This document shows positions 42,320 through 51,906 of a stretch of 64,000 nt of DNA, one piece after another. The stretch comes from Ruminococcus sp. (GTDB lineage Bacteria; Bacillota; Clostridia; Oscillospirales; Ruminococcaceae). Numbering within the stretch: position 1 is the first letter of the stretch; every line of letters starts with the position of its first letter. Below the pieces are notes generated by a model. That model was not told the DNA's origin. It did not search any database and saw nothing but the letters and a program-made list of their open reading frames with translations. The stretch spans positions 1 through 64,000 of the forward strand of contig JAJBTZ010000085.1 of assembly GCA_020860605.1 (NCBI GenBank). The letters run 5' to 3'. A program made the position numbers and the translations under genes.

Positions 42320-43456
42320 TTAATTGTTTCGATCGGCGAAGGATTTGAATTCGTTTAGCGCCGGCAGAGCGTTTCCTTCGTAATCAAACAAGCACTGGTT
42401 TGCCCATTCATTGCCGTCGGTTTTGTTCTCCTCGTGGATATACTTTCGAGCGCCTTCGCTGGCCCAGGTGCCTTTGGGGCTGGGGATCCAGGCGGGTTCC
42501 CAATAGTAGATACCCTTGAAGTTCTTGACGCTTTCCATGAGCTCTAAGAGCTTATGGATGAACTGGCGCTGGCCTTCGATGCTGATTGGGTACGGGAGAG
42601 GCTGGCCGTCTTCGGGGACGTAGCTGTGGTCGACGACAAGGTGCTGGCCAACGCCAGACTTGTCGAAGTGCTCGAGGGTGAAGGCATAGGATGTCTCGGC
42701 GATGTAGAGCTCTTTTCCGTAGCGCTCGGCCATGTCGTTCATGTTGGCGACGAGCTCATCAAAGCCGTGGTGCCAGTAGGGGTAGTAGCTGAAGCCGATG
42801 GCGTCGAAATCGACGTCGTGGGAGACGAGATTGTCGAAGAATTCGCGGTATCTCGGATTATCGAAGCTTCTTTCAAGGTGGATGACTACTTTAGCGGAGG
42901 TTGTACTTCTGACGCCACTGACGCCTGCTTTTAAGAGTTCACAAAGATTGTCATAGCCTTCATGGCAGCCCTTTTCCTCGTTCCAGGTGAGCCTGCCGTA
43001 CTCCCAGAGCATTCCGCCAGTGATCTCGTTTCCGACCTGAACCATGTCTGGCTCGCAGCCGTTAGCCTTGAGATGCTCGATGACCTCAACGGTGTAATCG
43101 TGAACGGCGGTTTTGAGCTCTTCGAAGCTAAGGCTCTTCCAGGCCTTCGGGAGAGTCTGCTTCGAAGGGTCGCACCAGAAATCGCTGTAGTGGATGTCGA
43201 GTAGAAAGCTCATTCCGGCAGCTTTTACGCGTTTTGCAAGAGAGGTGACTCTCTTCAGGTCGCAGGTTCCGGCACCATAGGTCTCGCCGTTTTCGTCAAA
43301 CGGGTTGTGCCAGAGCCTCAGGCGAACAGAGTTCACGCCATAGCTCCCTAAAATCGCTATGAGGTCGCCCTCTTTGCCGTTATCATATAACTTTATCCCC
43401 TCTTCTTCGAGGTCGTAAAGGGTTGAAATGTCCATTCCAATCTGGTATTTACTCAT
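42320..43456 (-). CDS. Cytosolic GH53 endo-beta-1,4-galactanase
   Basis: 378 residues without a signal peptide. GH53 signatures: SVRLRLWHNPFDENG, LLDIHYSDFWCDPSKQTLPKAW, QVGNEITGGMLW (acid/base Glu) and LYIAETSYAF (nucleophile Glu). It would cut imported galacto-oligosaccharides from type I galactan side chains of pectin. The start lies 3 bp after the secreted paralogue. Confidence 0.95.
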   Translation of the reverse strand: MSKYQIGMDISTLYDLEEEGIKLYDNGKEGDLIAILGSYGVNSVRLRLWHNPFDENGETYGAGTCDLKRVTSLAKRVKAAGMSFLLDIHYSDFWCDPSKQTLPKAWKSLSFEELKTAVHDYTVEVIEHLKANGCEPDMVQVGNEITGGMLWEYGRLTWNEEKGCHEGYDNLCELLKAGVSGVRSTTSAKVVIHLERSFDNPRYREFFDNLVSHDVDFDAIGFSYYPYWHHGFDELVANMNDMAERYGKELYIAETSYAFTLEHFDKSGVGQHLVVDHSYVPEDGQPLPYPISIEGQRQFIHKLLELMESVKNFKGIYYWEPAWIPSPKGTWASEGARKYIHEENKTDGNEWANQCLFDYEGNALPALNEFKSFADRNN

Positions 43457-43459
43457 GGC

Positions 43460-45400
43460 TTAATCCTTTCTCGCAAGAGCGAAATCGTCAAAGTGAGCCC
43501 AGGTTGCAGCTGCGCCAGTCGACTTGATTCCGACAGTGATGTCGGTGGTTTCGGTGACGGTGAACTCAATAGTCGTCTGAACCCAGTCGCTCCAGGTGTT
43601 GCCCCAGGTGATCTCCGCCTCGTAGGTCTCGTCGCCGACGGTCACGTAGAGGGTGCACTCGGGATAGAGGTAGTTCTCCATCGCGCTTCTTCCATAGACT
43701 GAGAAGACATAGGTGCCGGCAGTGAGGTTATAGATGTCCTGACTGAGGACGTTCTCAAAAGCGGACGAGCACCAAATGTTGAGGTTGTTGCTGCCCGTTC
43801 TCGCGTTCTTCGACTCAACTCTATAGGAGTTGTCGGTGCCGGACATGTCCCAAGCGGTGATGGTCGAGAAGTCCTTGACATCAGAGGAAACGCTGTCGTC
43901 GTCGAAGCTGCCGTTCTTCAGGTAGTCGTAGTATGTCAGAACATCGGCGGTGATCTCGTAGTCGGTGCCACCGCAGGTGACGGTTCCAGTGACTGTGTAT
44001 TCGCCTTCGCCACTGATGGCTGCGACCTCATCCTCGTTCCAAGTTATCTCGAGCTCAACCCAGCGGTCGAGGTCTGTCAGAGCTGTCGCGGTTTCGGGAA
44101 GAGCTATCTCCTCAGATGAGGATAGGTCAATCATACAGCTGATTTCGGTATTGATTTCAAGAATGTTTTCCTCAGCCGTTCCAGAGTCACGCATCAGCTT
44201 GAAGGCATTCAGGCTGTCAAGCGGGTTTCCGTCAAAGTCGAAGAGAGCCTGATTTGCCCATGAAACGGTTCCTTCTCCCCCGCCGTCGCCCTGAGAGACG
44301 AGGTAGTCGTGAGCATATTCCGAAGCCCAAGAGGTTCCCGCAAGCGGAAGCCAGGCGGGTTCCCAATAGAAACTGCCGATGCCGGTGTCAACCGAGGCGA
44401 TGACCTCGTTTACGTCGTGGATATACGAAGCCTGACCCTGAACGGTGGCCTTGTAACCGCCTGCCTCTTCAAGGTCGGAGCTGAAAATGTTGCCGGTGTA
44501 TTCGTTAGAGTCGTCGCCGTAGCCGTAGGAGTACTCCATGACGCAGATTTTCTGGTCATACTTTTCGGCTAACTTCTCAACACAGTCCTGGAAGTCTGCC
44601 ATCGAGCCGTGCCAGTAGGAGTAGTAGCTGAGGCCGATAACGTCGAACTCGACTCCTGCTTCGATCAGGGTATCGAGCTTGCCAGAAATTGTCGAGTATG
44701 TTGCGCCTTCGGCAAGGTGGACGACTGTCAGGATATCCTCATCAATCGCCTTGACGGCAGACATTGCAGCCGACATATAGATTGCCTGATAGGTTGCGGA
44801 CTTGCCGTTAGGATACATGATGCCGTTGTTGACCTCGTTGCCCGTCTGAACCATCGAAGGAAGGCAACCTGCCTCCTCGAAGGCCTCAAGGACGCTATAA
44901 GTATAGTCATAGACTACTTGTCTCAATTCTTCACTTGTGTAGCCTTCCCACTCGCGTGGAAGAGTCTGCTTTGAGGGATCAGCCCAGAAATCGCTGTAGT
45001 GGAAGTCGAGGCAGACCTTCATTCCGGCTGCAACGGCACGCTTCGCGATTTCGATGTCGGTTTCGAGGTCGTTTCCGCCTCCGCCGAAGCTGTTGCCGTC
45101 CTCGTCATAGGGGTCGTTCCAGAGTCGGATTCTGACGTTGTTGACGCCATAGTCGGCCAAGAGTTCGAAGATATCGGTCTCATTGCCATCCTCGTCATAG
45201 AACTTTCCGCCAGCGTTCTCAACCTCGATAATCGAGGACAGGTCGACGCCGAAGATGAAGTCGTCCGAAAGCCCTTCAATCTCGCTGACCTGAATTCCGT
45301 ATTCAGAATAGTCAAACGCGCTGTCGCCACAGCTTGTCAGGAGCGTGAGCGCCATCGTGAGAGCAAGGATTATGCTTAGTGTTCGTCTGAAAATTTTCAT
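43460..45400 (-). CDS. Secreted GH53 galactanase lipoprotein with CBM61-like domain
   Basis: 646 residues. The lipobox LLTSC puts it on the cell surface. The GH53 domain (about 40-395) shows NNVRIRLWNDPYDEDG, FHYSDFWADPSKQTLP, QTGNEVNNGI and CVMEYSYGYG with both catalytic Glu. A short bacterial Ig-like segment (SGEGEYTVTGTVTC) and a C-terminal beta-sandwich of about 150 residues follow (NGSFDDDS, WGNTWSDWVQTTIEF, WAHFDDFAL), like the galactan-binding CBM61 often joined to GH53. It starts the galactan pathway outside the cell. Confidence 0.95.
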   Translation of the reverse strand: MKIFRRTLSIILALTMALTLLTSCGDSAFDYSEYGIQVSEIEGLSDDFIFGVDLSSIIEVENAGGKFYDEDGNETDIFELLADYGVNNVRIRLWNDPYDEDGNSFGGGGNDLETDIEIAKRAVAAGMKVCLDFHYSDFWADPSKQTLPREWEGYTSEELRQVVYDYTYSVLEAFEEAGCLPSMVQTGNEVNNGIMYPNGKSATYQAIYMSAAMSAVKAIDEDILTVVHLAEGATYSTISGKLDTLIEAGVEFDVIGLSYYSYWHGSMADFQDCVEKLAEKYDQKICVMEYSYGYGDDSNEYTGNIFSSDLEEAGGYKATVQGQASYIHDVNEVIASVDTGIGSFYWEPAWLPLAGTSWASEYAHDYLVSQGDGGGEGTVSWANQALFDFDGNPLDSLNAFKLMRDSGTAEENILEINTEISCMIDLSSSEEIALPETATALTDLDRWVELEITWNEDEVAAISGEGEYTVTGTVTCGGTDYEITADVLTYYDYLKNGSFDDDSVSSDVKDFSTITAWDMSGTDNSYRVESKNARTGSNNLNIWCSSAFENVLSQDIYNLTAGTYVFSVYGRSAMENYLYPECTLYVTVGDETYEAEITWGNTWSDWVQTTIEFTVTETTDITVGIKSTGAAATWAHFDDFALARKD

Positions 45401-45428
45401 ATTATCACCTCAAGATATTGTACCTTTA

Positions 45429-45457
45429 ATGATATTGCAAAATTTCCAAATTGTCAA
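45429..45457 (-). promoter_or_regulatory. Promoter of the GH53 transcript
   Basis: -35 TTGACA, 17-bp spacer, -10 TATCAT on the minus strand, about 29 bp before the ATG. Confidence 0.85.
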
Positions 45458-45508
45458 GCCTCAATCAAAAAGAATTTATGCAAACTGTCGTCTTGTGAGT
45501 ATAAAATA

Positions 45509-45535
45509 ACCGCAAAGCCTGTGGCAATGCGGTTT
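45509..45535 (-). terminator. Terminator of the acyltransferase gene
   Basis: Stem AACCGCA/TGCGGTT with further inner pairing, followed by ATTTTAT on the minus strand. Confidence 0.78.
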
Positions 45536-45540
45536 GAAAA

Positions 45541-46743
45541 CTATTCGGATTTTAGGAACTTGTCGTATGTCCACTTGTATCTCACAGCGTGGAAGCTGTC
45601 TCCCGTGACGCCATAGTGGCGACCCTGATGGGTGAAGAGGAGCGTCTTGCCGTAGTAGAGCATGTCCATGCCGGTCATTTCGGAGAATTCGAACTTGTTG
45701 TAGCCGATCTCGAGGCGGTCGATGTAACCGTGGATTTCGGTCTCGGGAAGGGTTATCCTCTCGTGGTCGGGAGCAATTTCGAAGAACTTGATGCCGGAAT
45801 CGGTGAAGAGGAGCTCGTCGGGAGTCTTGCCCTCTAAGTCCGAAGCAAGCTTATTTTCGACCCACTTGCCCCAGTCGTAGACGCTGTCAAAAGGCAGGTC
45901 CTCTCCCTCCAAAAAGCCGTACTCATTGTACTTACCGCTCATTCCGCAGTGGGGGCACCTGAAGGTGTCGCCAGAGGTTTCAAGTGAATTGTATTCGCCA
46001 CACTTGGGGCAGATGACGAGGTAGTTCTCAAGGCCTTCCGCAAGGCGGTCGCCCTTGTATCTGTTCATCTCAACACGCTGAACTTCGTAGGCGTTTTCGT
46101 GAATGTCGCGGTTGATGACTTCGGTTATCTCATGAGGGGTCATCTTCGAGACCTCCTCGGCAGTGAGATAGGATTTTATCTCGCCCCAGAGCTTGCCCTT
46201 GCGGGCGGTATAAGCCCATCTCGGCTCACGGAAGTAGCCTCCGCCGATATGATATGTAACGAGTCCGCACTTGCCGGATTTGCAGAGCTTTCCTATGCTG
46301 TCGGGCAGGGTTTCGGTCTCGCCGTTGAAGGAACGGCTGCCTTCGGCGAAGAGCATGATGCTGTGACCGTTTCGAAGATATCTTATAATTTCCTTGATCG
46401 CAGCCGTATCGGCGTCGCCCTTATACATTGTAAGCGGATGGAAGAAGAAATCGAGCACTGGGTAGCTCTTTCTTGTGGTTATATGCTCCCCTCCGACGAT
46501 ATACATCTGGTGTGGGAAGGCGCATCCGACCATTATCATGTCTACCTCAGTCAGGTGGTTCGCGACGACAAGACAGGGCTCCTTGAGGTTTAAATGCTTC
46601 GTTTTGAAGCCGTATCTTATCAGCATATACGGCTGTGCCAGAACCCATAGGAATGTCCAGACGAATCTGTGGAGGAGGTTACGCTTGACCTTGTTTCTCG
46701 AAGATTTTTTCTTTGTATTTTCGCCTTCTGCCACTTTGATCAC
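45541..46743 (-). CDS. PlsC-type acyltransferase with C-terminal zinc ribbon
   Basis: 400 residues, twice the usual PlsC length. Residues 1-215 hold the 1-acylglycerol-3-phosphate acyltransferase motifs NHLTEVD (catalytic His-X4-Asp) and FAEGSRSF, and a hydrophobic N-terminal helix. A zinc ribbon (CPKCGEYNSLETSGDTFRCPHCG, about 249-271) and a final domain of unknown role follow. The start is GTG and overlaps the stop of the TSUP gene by 4 bp. It probably makes phosphatidic acid or a related lipid; the ribbon part is unexplained. Confidence 0.85.
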   Translation of the reverse strand: MIKVAEGENTKKKSSRNKVKRNLLHRFVWTFLWVLAQPYMLIRYGFKTKHLNLKEPCLVVANHLTEVDMIMVGCAFPHQMYIVGGEHITTRKSYPVLDFFFHPLTMYKGDADTAAIKEIIRYLRNGHSIMLFAEGSRSFNGETETLPDSIGKLCKSGKCGLVTYHIGGGYFREPRWAYTARKGKLWGEIKSYLTAEEVSKMTPHEITEVINRDIHENAYEVQRVEMNRYKGDRLAEGLENYLVICPKCGEYNSLETSGDTFRCPHCGMSGKYNEYGFLEGEDLPFDSVYDWGKWVENKLASDLEGKTPDELLFTDSGIKFFEIAPDHERITLPETEIHGYIDRLEIGYNKFEFSEMTGMDMLYYGKTLLFTHQGRHYGVTGDSFHAVRYKWTYDKFLKSE

Positions 46744-47636
46744 TCTTTCCCCTCTTTATTCTTCAAACGTTTTATTTCAATCAGAACTAGTAATACTATC
46801 ACCACAACCGCGCCAGCGCCGATTCCTACAAGAGCGCCTGTTGAGATAAACGAAATCCCCGATTCATAAAGATTTATTAAAAGCATTATGACTCCCGAAA
46901 CTGCCAATAGTACTCCGATTATCAGGTTGCAGCTCGAGACCTTAATCTTATTCGCAAGGCTTGCGGAAATCTGGGCTGCCACGAGGGTGAAGACTATGCA
47001 GATTATGAGCCTCCGAAGGTCCGGCATACCGTTTATTGCAAAGTGAGAAATCGCTCCTATAAACGCTGTGAAGGTCATGATGAAGACGCTCGTGCCGACT
47101 GCGGTTTTCAAGGCATAGCCCATCACGAGGGTGAGGATGAAGAGCATCATCATTCCTCCACCTGTCCCCTGGAACCCGCAGAGGAAGCCGGTGTATGCTC
47201 CCAAGAGTACAGCTGCGATTGTCCTTATCTTCTCGGAGAAAACGTGCCCTGGTTTGCTGTCGACTGGCTTTATTAAGAACCATAGGCCCAGTCCCAGAGA
47301 GATTATCACCGTCCAGTAGGTCATGGCGGTGTCGCCGATTTCGGTTGAGGAGACGAAGAAGCCGATTACGCTTCCGATTATCGTGAAGCTGATTACCGAT
47401 GTCAGGAGCGGTATGCAGCGCTTTATGTCAATATTGCCATGGCGGTAGTATGTCAAAGAGCTTGCCCCTGATGCCAAGACATCCGAAGCAAGTGCTATTC
47501 CTATCGCCTCATAGGAGGGTATTCCCAAAAAAGTTACAAGTATCGGCGCGATATAGACAGCTGCCGACAGCCCCGCAAACCCGGTGGCCACTCCTGCCCC
47601 TATCCCTGCAAGAGCACAGATTAGAAATTCAAACAT
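46740..47636 (-). CDS. TauE/SafE (TSUP) family membrane transporter
   Basis: 298 residues with eight or so helices and the family repeats (GFAGLSAAVYIAPILVTFLGIPSYEAIG; GFQGTGGGMMMLFIL). Relatives move sulfite, sulfonates or other organic anions; the substrate here is unknown. Confidence 0.92.
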   Translation of the reverse strand: MFEFLICALAGIGAGVATGFAGLSAAVYIAPILVTFLGIPSYEAIGIALASDVLASGASSLTYYRHGNIDIKRCIPLLTSVISFTIIGSVIGFFVSSTEIGDTAMTYWTVIISLGLGLWFLIKPVDSKPGHVFSEKIRTIAAVLLGAYTGFLCGFQGTGGGMMMLFILTLVMGYALKTAVGTSVFIMTFTAFIGAISHFAINGMPDLRRLIICIVFTLVAAQISASLANKIKVSSCNLIIGVLLAVSGVIMLLINLYESGISFISTGALVGIGAGAVVVIVLLVLIEIKRLKNKEGKE

Positions 47637-47666
47637 GGTTCTCCAAAATATATCTTTAAACTATCA

Positions 47667-47700
47667 TGCGGTTACAGACAACTGCGTCTCTGTAACCGCA
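47667..47700. repeat. 12-bp inverted repeat after the AAA ATPase gene
   Basis: TGCGGTTACAGA/TCTGTAACCGCA with a 10-nt loop, in the gap between the DUF815 gene end and the TSUP gene start. It probably ends the leucine operon transcript, though the T run is weak. Confidence 0.65.
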
Positions 47701-47755
47701 GACATAGCTATTATAGCAAAGTGAGCCCTGCCGTTCAATCGAATTCATCAAAACT

Positions 47756-48955
47756 TCACTTTTCTTCGTCAATTTTCATCTGCTCGGCAGCGCAGAAGTC
47801 GACAAACTGCTCGGCAGCTCTCGGGGTGAATCCGCCTTTTCTTAGAGCGAAAGCACAGGCCTTCACTTCGACGTCGTCCGACCACTCGAGCTTCATCTCG
47901 TCGAACAGTCCCCTGACTATCTCCAAGTACCCTTGCTTTGAAGGCTTTGTGAAGAGGATTACGAGCCCAAAACGTTCGGACATGGAGATCTGCTCCTGCA
48001 TGGTGTCGCCACGGTGGACTTCGTCACCGTCGCGGTCGGAGAAGCTCTCCTTCACGAGGTGCCGACGGTTGCTCGTAACATAGATTACCGTGTTCGGAGA
48101 CTGAACCGAAGCCGAGCCCTCTAAAATCGCCTTCAAGGCGCTGAAATTGTCGTCGTCAGCGTTGAAGGAGAGGTCGTCGATGAAGATGATGAACTTTAGC
48201 GGATTGTCGCAGACAGACTCCATCACGTGAGGGATATCTCTTAGCTGCTCCTTGCGGATTTCTATGAGCCTCAGGCCCTTCGGAGCAAAGTAGTTCGCAA
48301 CCGCCTTGACACTTGAGGACTTGCCGGTTCCGGCATCGCCATAAAGAAGGGTGTTGGCACAGGGTCTCCCCTCCAAGAACGCAAGTGTGTTGCCGATAAG
48401 CTGCTCGCGCTGGCTCTCGTAGCCGATGAGATGGCTGAGCTTCGTCTTGTCGGGAGACCTTAGAGGCGTGATTTCGCCGTCAACGACACGGAACATGACG
48501 TTTTTCGCGTAGATTCCGTAGCCAGTGGAGCCGACATTGAGGGCTCTTCTTTCGTATTCAGATACGAAGTCGTATGTGGTCGTTTCGAATTCGGGGAGAT
48601 AACCATTGTAGCCGGTGAACTCTTTCAGTTCTGCCGAAGTGATTTCCGAAAGCTCACCGAAGATTTTGAGCTCCTCCTTGGCACAGTCCTCTAAAACCGC
48701 AGGAATTTCGAGCTTCTCGGAACGGAGCTTGATATAGTCGTTCTCGTCCTCCGAGACGGCATCCATGAGATATGAGCCAAAATCGTAGCCATGCTTGAAA
48801 AGCTCGCTCACGAAATCGGCGTAGAGAGCAATTCTATTCTCCCCTTCGGGACTGCTCAAGAGGCAACGGAGCGAGGACAAGACCTCGCCACGTGAGACGC
48901 CTCTGAAAAGGACTATTGAATCGAGCTTCGATAAAAGCCCGCTGAAATCGTGCAT
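47756..48955 (-). CDS. DUF815 AAA+ family ATPase
   Basis: 399 residues. Walker A GDAGTGKSS, Walker B KFIIFIDDLSF, sensor-1 YVTSNRRHLV, and the family segment FSDRDGDEVHRGDTMQEQISMSERFGL. An N-terminal region of about 190 residues precedes the ATPase core. DUF815 proteins occur in many bacteria; their role is unknown. It lies 20 bp after leuB, so it may be read with the leucine operon. Confidence 0.92.
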   Translation of the reverse strand: MHDFSGLLSKLDSIVLFRGVSRGEVLSSLRCLLSSPEGENRIALYADFVSELFKHGYDFGSYLMDAVSEDENDYIKLRSEKLEIPAVLEDCAKEELKIFGELSEITSAELKEFTGYNGYLPEFETTTYDFVSEYERRALNVGSTGYGIYAKNVMFRVVDGEITPLRSPDKTKLSHLIGYESQREQLIGNTLAFLEGRPCANTLLYGDAGTGKSSSVKAVANYFAPKGLRLIEIRKEQLRDIPHVMESVCDNPLKFIIFIDDLSFNADDDNFSALKAILEGSASVQSPNTVIYVTSNRRHLVKESFSDRDGDEVHRGDTMQEQISMSERFGLVILFTKPSKQGYLEIVRGLFDEMKLEWSDDVEVKACAFALRKGGFTPRAAEQFVDFCAAEQMKIDEEK

Positions 48956-48975
48956 TTTCAGTCACTTCCTAAAGA

Positions 48976-50049
48976 TTACAATCTCTCAATGATCGCGTCG
49001 GTCATTTCGGTGGTTGTAAGAGGCTTAACGCCACTTTCGCCAGCGATATCGGCGGTTCTCAGGCCGTCGTTCAAGACTTTATCGACTGCTGCTTCGATGC
49101 AGTCGGCTTCTTCTGCCAAAGAGAACGAGTAGCGGAGCATCATTGCTGCCGAAAGAATCGTAGCGATCGGGTTTGCGATTCCCTTTCCTGCGATGTCGGG
49201 AGCGGAGCCGTGAATCGGCTCGTACATGCCTCTCGTGTTGTCGCCCAAGGACGCTGACGGTAACATTCCGATCGAGCCAGTCAGCTGCGAAGCCTCGTCA
49301 GAGAGGATGTCGCCGAACATGTTCGAAGTCACGATGACGTCGAACTGGGAAGGATTGCGGACGAGCTGCATTGCAGCGTTGTCGACGAGCATATCCGAGC
49401 ATGTTACGCCTTCGTACTCTTTCTCGATTTCGTGGATGGTCTTTCTCCAGAGGCGAGAGGTCTCGAGGACGTTTGCCTTGTCGATGCTGGTGACTTTGCC
49501 CTTTCTCTTCTGAGCGGTCTCGAATGCAACACGGGAGATTCTCTCGATTTCGAAACGGGAGTAGCACTCGGTGTCGAAGGCTTCCTCGCCGTATTTTCCT
49601 TCGCGATAGCCTCTGTCGCCAAAGTAGATTCCGCCAGTGAGTTCCCTTACGATCATGATATCAAAACCGCCAGAGGCGATGTCTTCACGAAGAGGGCAGT
49701 CGCCCTTGAGGGCAGGATAGAGCTTGGCGGGACGAAGGTTTGTGAAGAGGCCAAGAGCTGCCCTGATTCCTAAGAGCGCCTTCTCAGGGCGCTTGTCGCC
49801 TGAGAGATTGTCCCACTTGGGGCCACCGACTGCTCCCAGAAGGACGCTGTCGGAAGCGAGGCAGCCGTCGACGGTCTCCTGTGGCAACGGTTCCCCACAT
49901 TCGTCAATTGCAGCACCGCCAATGAGGTAAGGCGTAAACCTGAATTCATGCCCGAACTTCTCGCCGATAGCCTCTAAAACTCTCACAGCACTGTCGACAA
50001 TCTCAGGCCCGATTCCGTCGCCTCTTAAAAGAGCTATATTGTATGTCAT
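48976..50049 (-). CDS. leuB: 3-Isopropylmalate dehydrogenase
   Basis: 357 residues. NAD-dependent oxidation and decarboxylation of 3-isopropylmalate. Motifs: [70 protein letters not shown], and [18 protein letters not shown]. It is the last leucine gene of the operon, after a repeat element that separates it from leuD. Confidence 0.98.
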   Translation of the reverse strand: MTYNIALLRGDGIGPEIVDSAVRVLEAIGEKFGHEFRFTPYLIGGAAIDECGEPLPQETVDGCLASDSVLLGAVGGPKWDNLSGDKRPEKALLGIRAALGLFTNLRPAKLYPALKGDCPLREDIASGGFDIMIVRELTGGIYFGDRGYREGKYGEEAFDTECYSRFEIERISRVAFETAQKRKGKVTSIDKANVLETSRLWRKTIHEIEKEYEGVTCSDMLVDNAAMQLVRNPSQFDVIVTSNMFGDILSDEASQLTGSIGMLPSASLGDNTRGMYEPIHGSAPDIAGKGIANPIATILSAAMMLRYSFSLAEEADCIEAAVDKVLNDGLRTADIAGESGVKPLTTTEMTDAIIERL

Positions 50050-50084
50050 TCTTTTATCTCCTAACTGCTTTAATAGAAGGTCTT

Positions 50085-50137
50085 ATGGCTCCCCTACGCT
50101 TAGGGGAGCTGTCAGCCGAAGGCTGACTGAGGGGTTC
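50085..50137. repeat. Half hairpin-repeat inside the leucine operon
   Basis: GGCTCCCC/GGGGAGC and CAGCCGAAGGCTG hairpins followed by ACTGAGGGGTTC, abutting the leuD stop codon. It could reduce leuB expression or protect the upstream mRNA. Confidence 0.85.
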
Positions 50138-50630
50138 ACCCAATTACGCCTTTCTTTACTGCCTCAACGAGTCCTCCGGCAGAGATTATATTCTGGATAA
50201 ACTCCGGGAAGGGCTCAGACTGGTACTCCTTGCCGGTGGTTTTGTCTGTGATGACGCCGGTGGAGAGGTTCACGGAGACTTCGTCGCCGTCCTGAATCTC
50301 CTCAGCAGCTGTCGGGCACTCAACTATTGCGAGGCCGATATTGATTGAGTTGCGGTAGAAGATTCTTGCGAAGCTCTTCGCGATTACCACCGAGATTCCG
50401 CTCGCCTTGATGGCAGCGGGAGCGTGCTCTCTCGACGAGCCACAGCCGAAGTTCTCACCGGCGACGATGATGTCGCCAGGCTTGACCTTCTCGTGGAAAT
50501 GGCTGTCGAGATCCTCCATGCAGTGAGCTGCTAAGAACTCGGGCTCACTGGAATTTAAGTATCTTGCGGGGATGATGACGTCGGTGTCGACGTTGTTGCC
50601 ATACTTGATGACGCTTCCTGAACTAATCAT
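50136..50630 (-). CDS. leuD: Isopropylmalate isomerase small subunit
   Basis: 164 residues, the short LeuD form that pairs with the leuC type seen here. Motifs: [31 protein letters not shown] (substrate loop) and RNSINIGL. It overlaps leuC by 4 bp (ATGA). Confidence 0.98.
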   Translation of the reverse strand: MISSGSVIKYGNNVDTDVIIPARYLNSSEPEFLAAHCMEDLDSHFHEKVKPGDIIVAGENFGCGSSREHAPAAIKASGISVVIAKSFARIFYRNSINIGLAIVECPTAAEEIQDGDEVSVNLSTGVITDKTTGKEYQSEPFPEFIQNIISAGGLVEAVKKGVIG

Positions 50631-51892
50631 TTTGTCGCCTCCCTCGGGTCGGTGATTACTCCTGTCAATGCGCTTGCTGCTGCGGTTGCAGGGCTTGCCA
50701 AGTATACTTCGGAAGTGGGGTCGCCCATTCTTCCGACGAAGTTACGGTTGGTTGTCGAGACACACCTCTCGCCATGGGCTAATACTCCCATATATCCTCC
50801 AAGGCAGGGCCCACAGGTAGGAGTCGAGACGATGCAGCCAGCTTCGATGAAGTCCTTGATGAAGCCCTCTTCGAGGCATCTTAAGTACACTTTCTGAGTG
50901 GCTGGGATGATGATTACTCTCAGGCCGTCTGCAACCTTGTGTCCCTTGATAATCTCCCAAGCGGTCTTGATGTCGTCGTAGAGACCATTGGTGCAGGAGC
51001 CGATGACGACCTGATCGATCTTCACCTCGCCGATTTCGTCGACAGGATGGGTGTTCTCAGGAAGATGTGGGAATGCGACTGTCGGCTTGATAGTCGACAA
51101 ATCAATCTTGATTACCTCGTCATACTCAGCGTCCGGGTCGGCGTGGAAAATCTTAGGCTCACGCTTGGCGTGTTCTTTCTCATACTCGAGGGTCTTGTCG
51201 TCGACCTCAAAGATGCCGTTCTTGGCACCGGCTTCTATAGCCATGTTGCAGATGGTGAAGCGGTCGCTCATCGAGAGGTTGTGGGCTCCTTCGCCGGTGA
51301 ATTCCATCGAGCGGTAGAGCGCTCCGTCAACGCCGATCATGCCGATGATGTGGAGGATTACGTCCTTGCCACTGACTGAGGGCGAAAGCGAGCCCGTAAG
51401 TTCAAATTTGATTGCAGAAGGCACCTTGAACCAGGCCTTGCCAGTTGCCATTCCGAAGGCCATATCGGTCGAGCCGACACCTGTCGAGAAGGCTCCGAGT
51501 GCTCCATAGGTGCAGGTGTGGGAGTCGGCGCCGATTGTGACGTCGCCACTGACTACGAGGCCGCTTTCAGGTAAGAGAGCGTGCTCGATTCCCATCTTAC
51601 CGACATCGTAGAAGCCGTCCATGGCGTGCTCATTGCAGAAATCACGGCAAATCTTGCACTGCTCGGCAGCCTTGATGTCCTTGTTCGGGACGAAGTGGTC
51701 CATGACCATGGTTACTTTGTCCTTGTCGAAGACATTATCCAAGCCCATTTTATTGAATTCTCTGATGGCAGGAGGGCATGTAACATCATTGCCATGAACC
51801 CGGTCGAGATTGCACAGGACGAGCTGACCCGCTTCGAGCTTGTCCGCTCCACAGTGAGCAGCTAATATCTTTTGTGAGAGTGTCATTCCCAT
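50627..51892 (-). CDS. leuC: Isopropylmalate isomerase large subunit
   Basis: 421 residues, aconitase fold. 4Fe-4S Cys ligands in [11 protein letters not shown] and [12 protein letters not shown], plus [36 protein letters not shown] sits 10 bp before the ATG. With leuD it moves the hydroxyl of isopropylmalate. Confidence 0.98.
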   Translation of the reverse strand: MGMTLSQKILAAHCGADKLEAGQLVLCNLDRVHGNDVTCPPAIREFNKMGLDNVFDKDKVTMVMDHFVPNKDIKAAEQCKICRDFCNEHAMDGFYDVGKMGIEHALLPESGLVVSGDVTIGADSHTCTYGALGAFSTGVGSTDMAFGMATGKAWFKVPSAIKFELTGSLSPSVSGKDVILHIIGMIGVDGALYRSMEFTGEGAHNLSMSDRFTICNMAIEAGAKNGIFEVDDKTLEYEKEHAKREPKIFHADPDAEYDEVIKIDLSTIKPTVAFPHLPENTHPVDEIGEVKIDQVVIGSCTNGLYDDIKTAWEIIKGHKVADGLRVIIIPATQKVYLRCLEEGFIKDFIEAGCIVSTPTCGPCLGGYMGVLAHGERCVSTTNRNFVGRMGDPTSEVYLASPATAAASALTGVITDPREATK

Positions 51893-51906
51893 GTAGTCTT
51901 AGCCTC

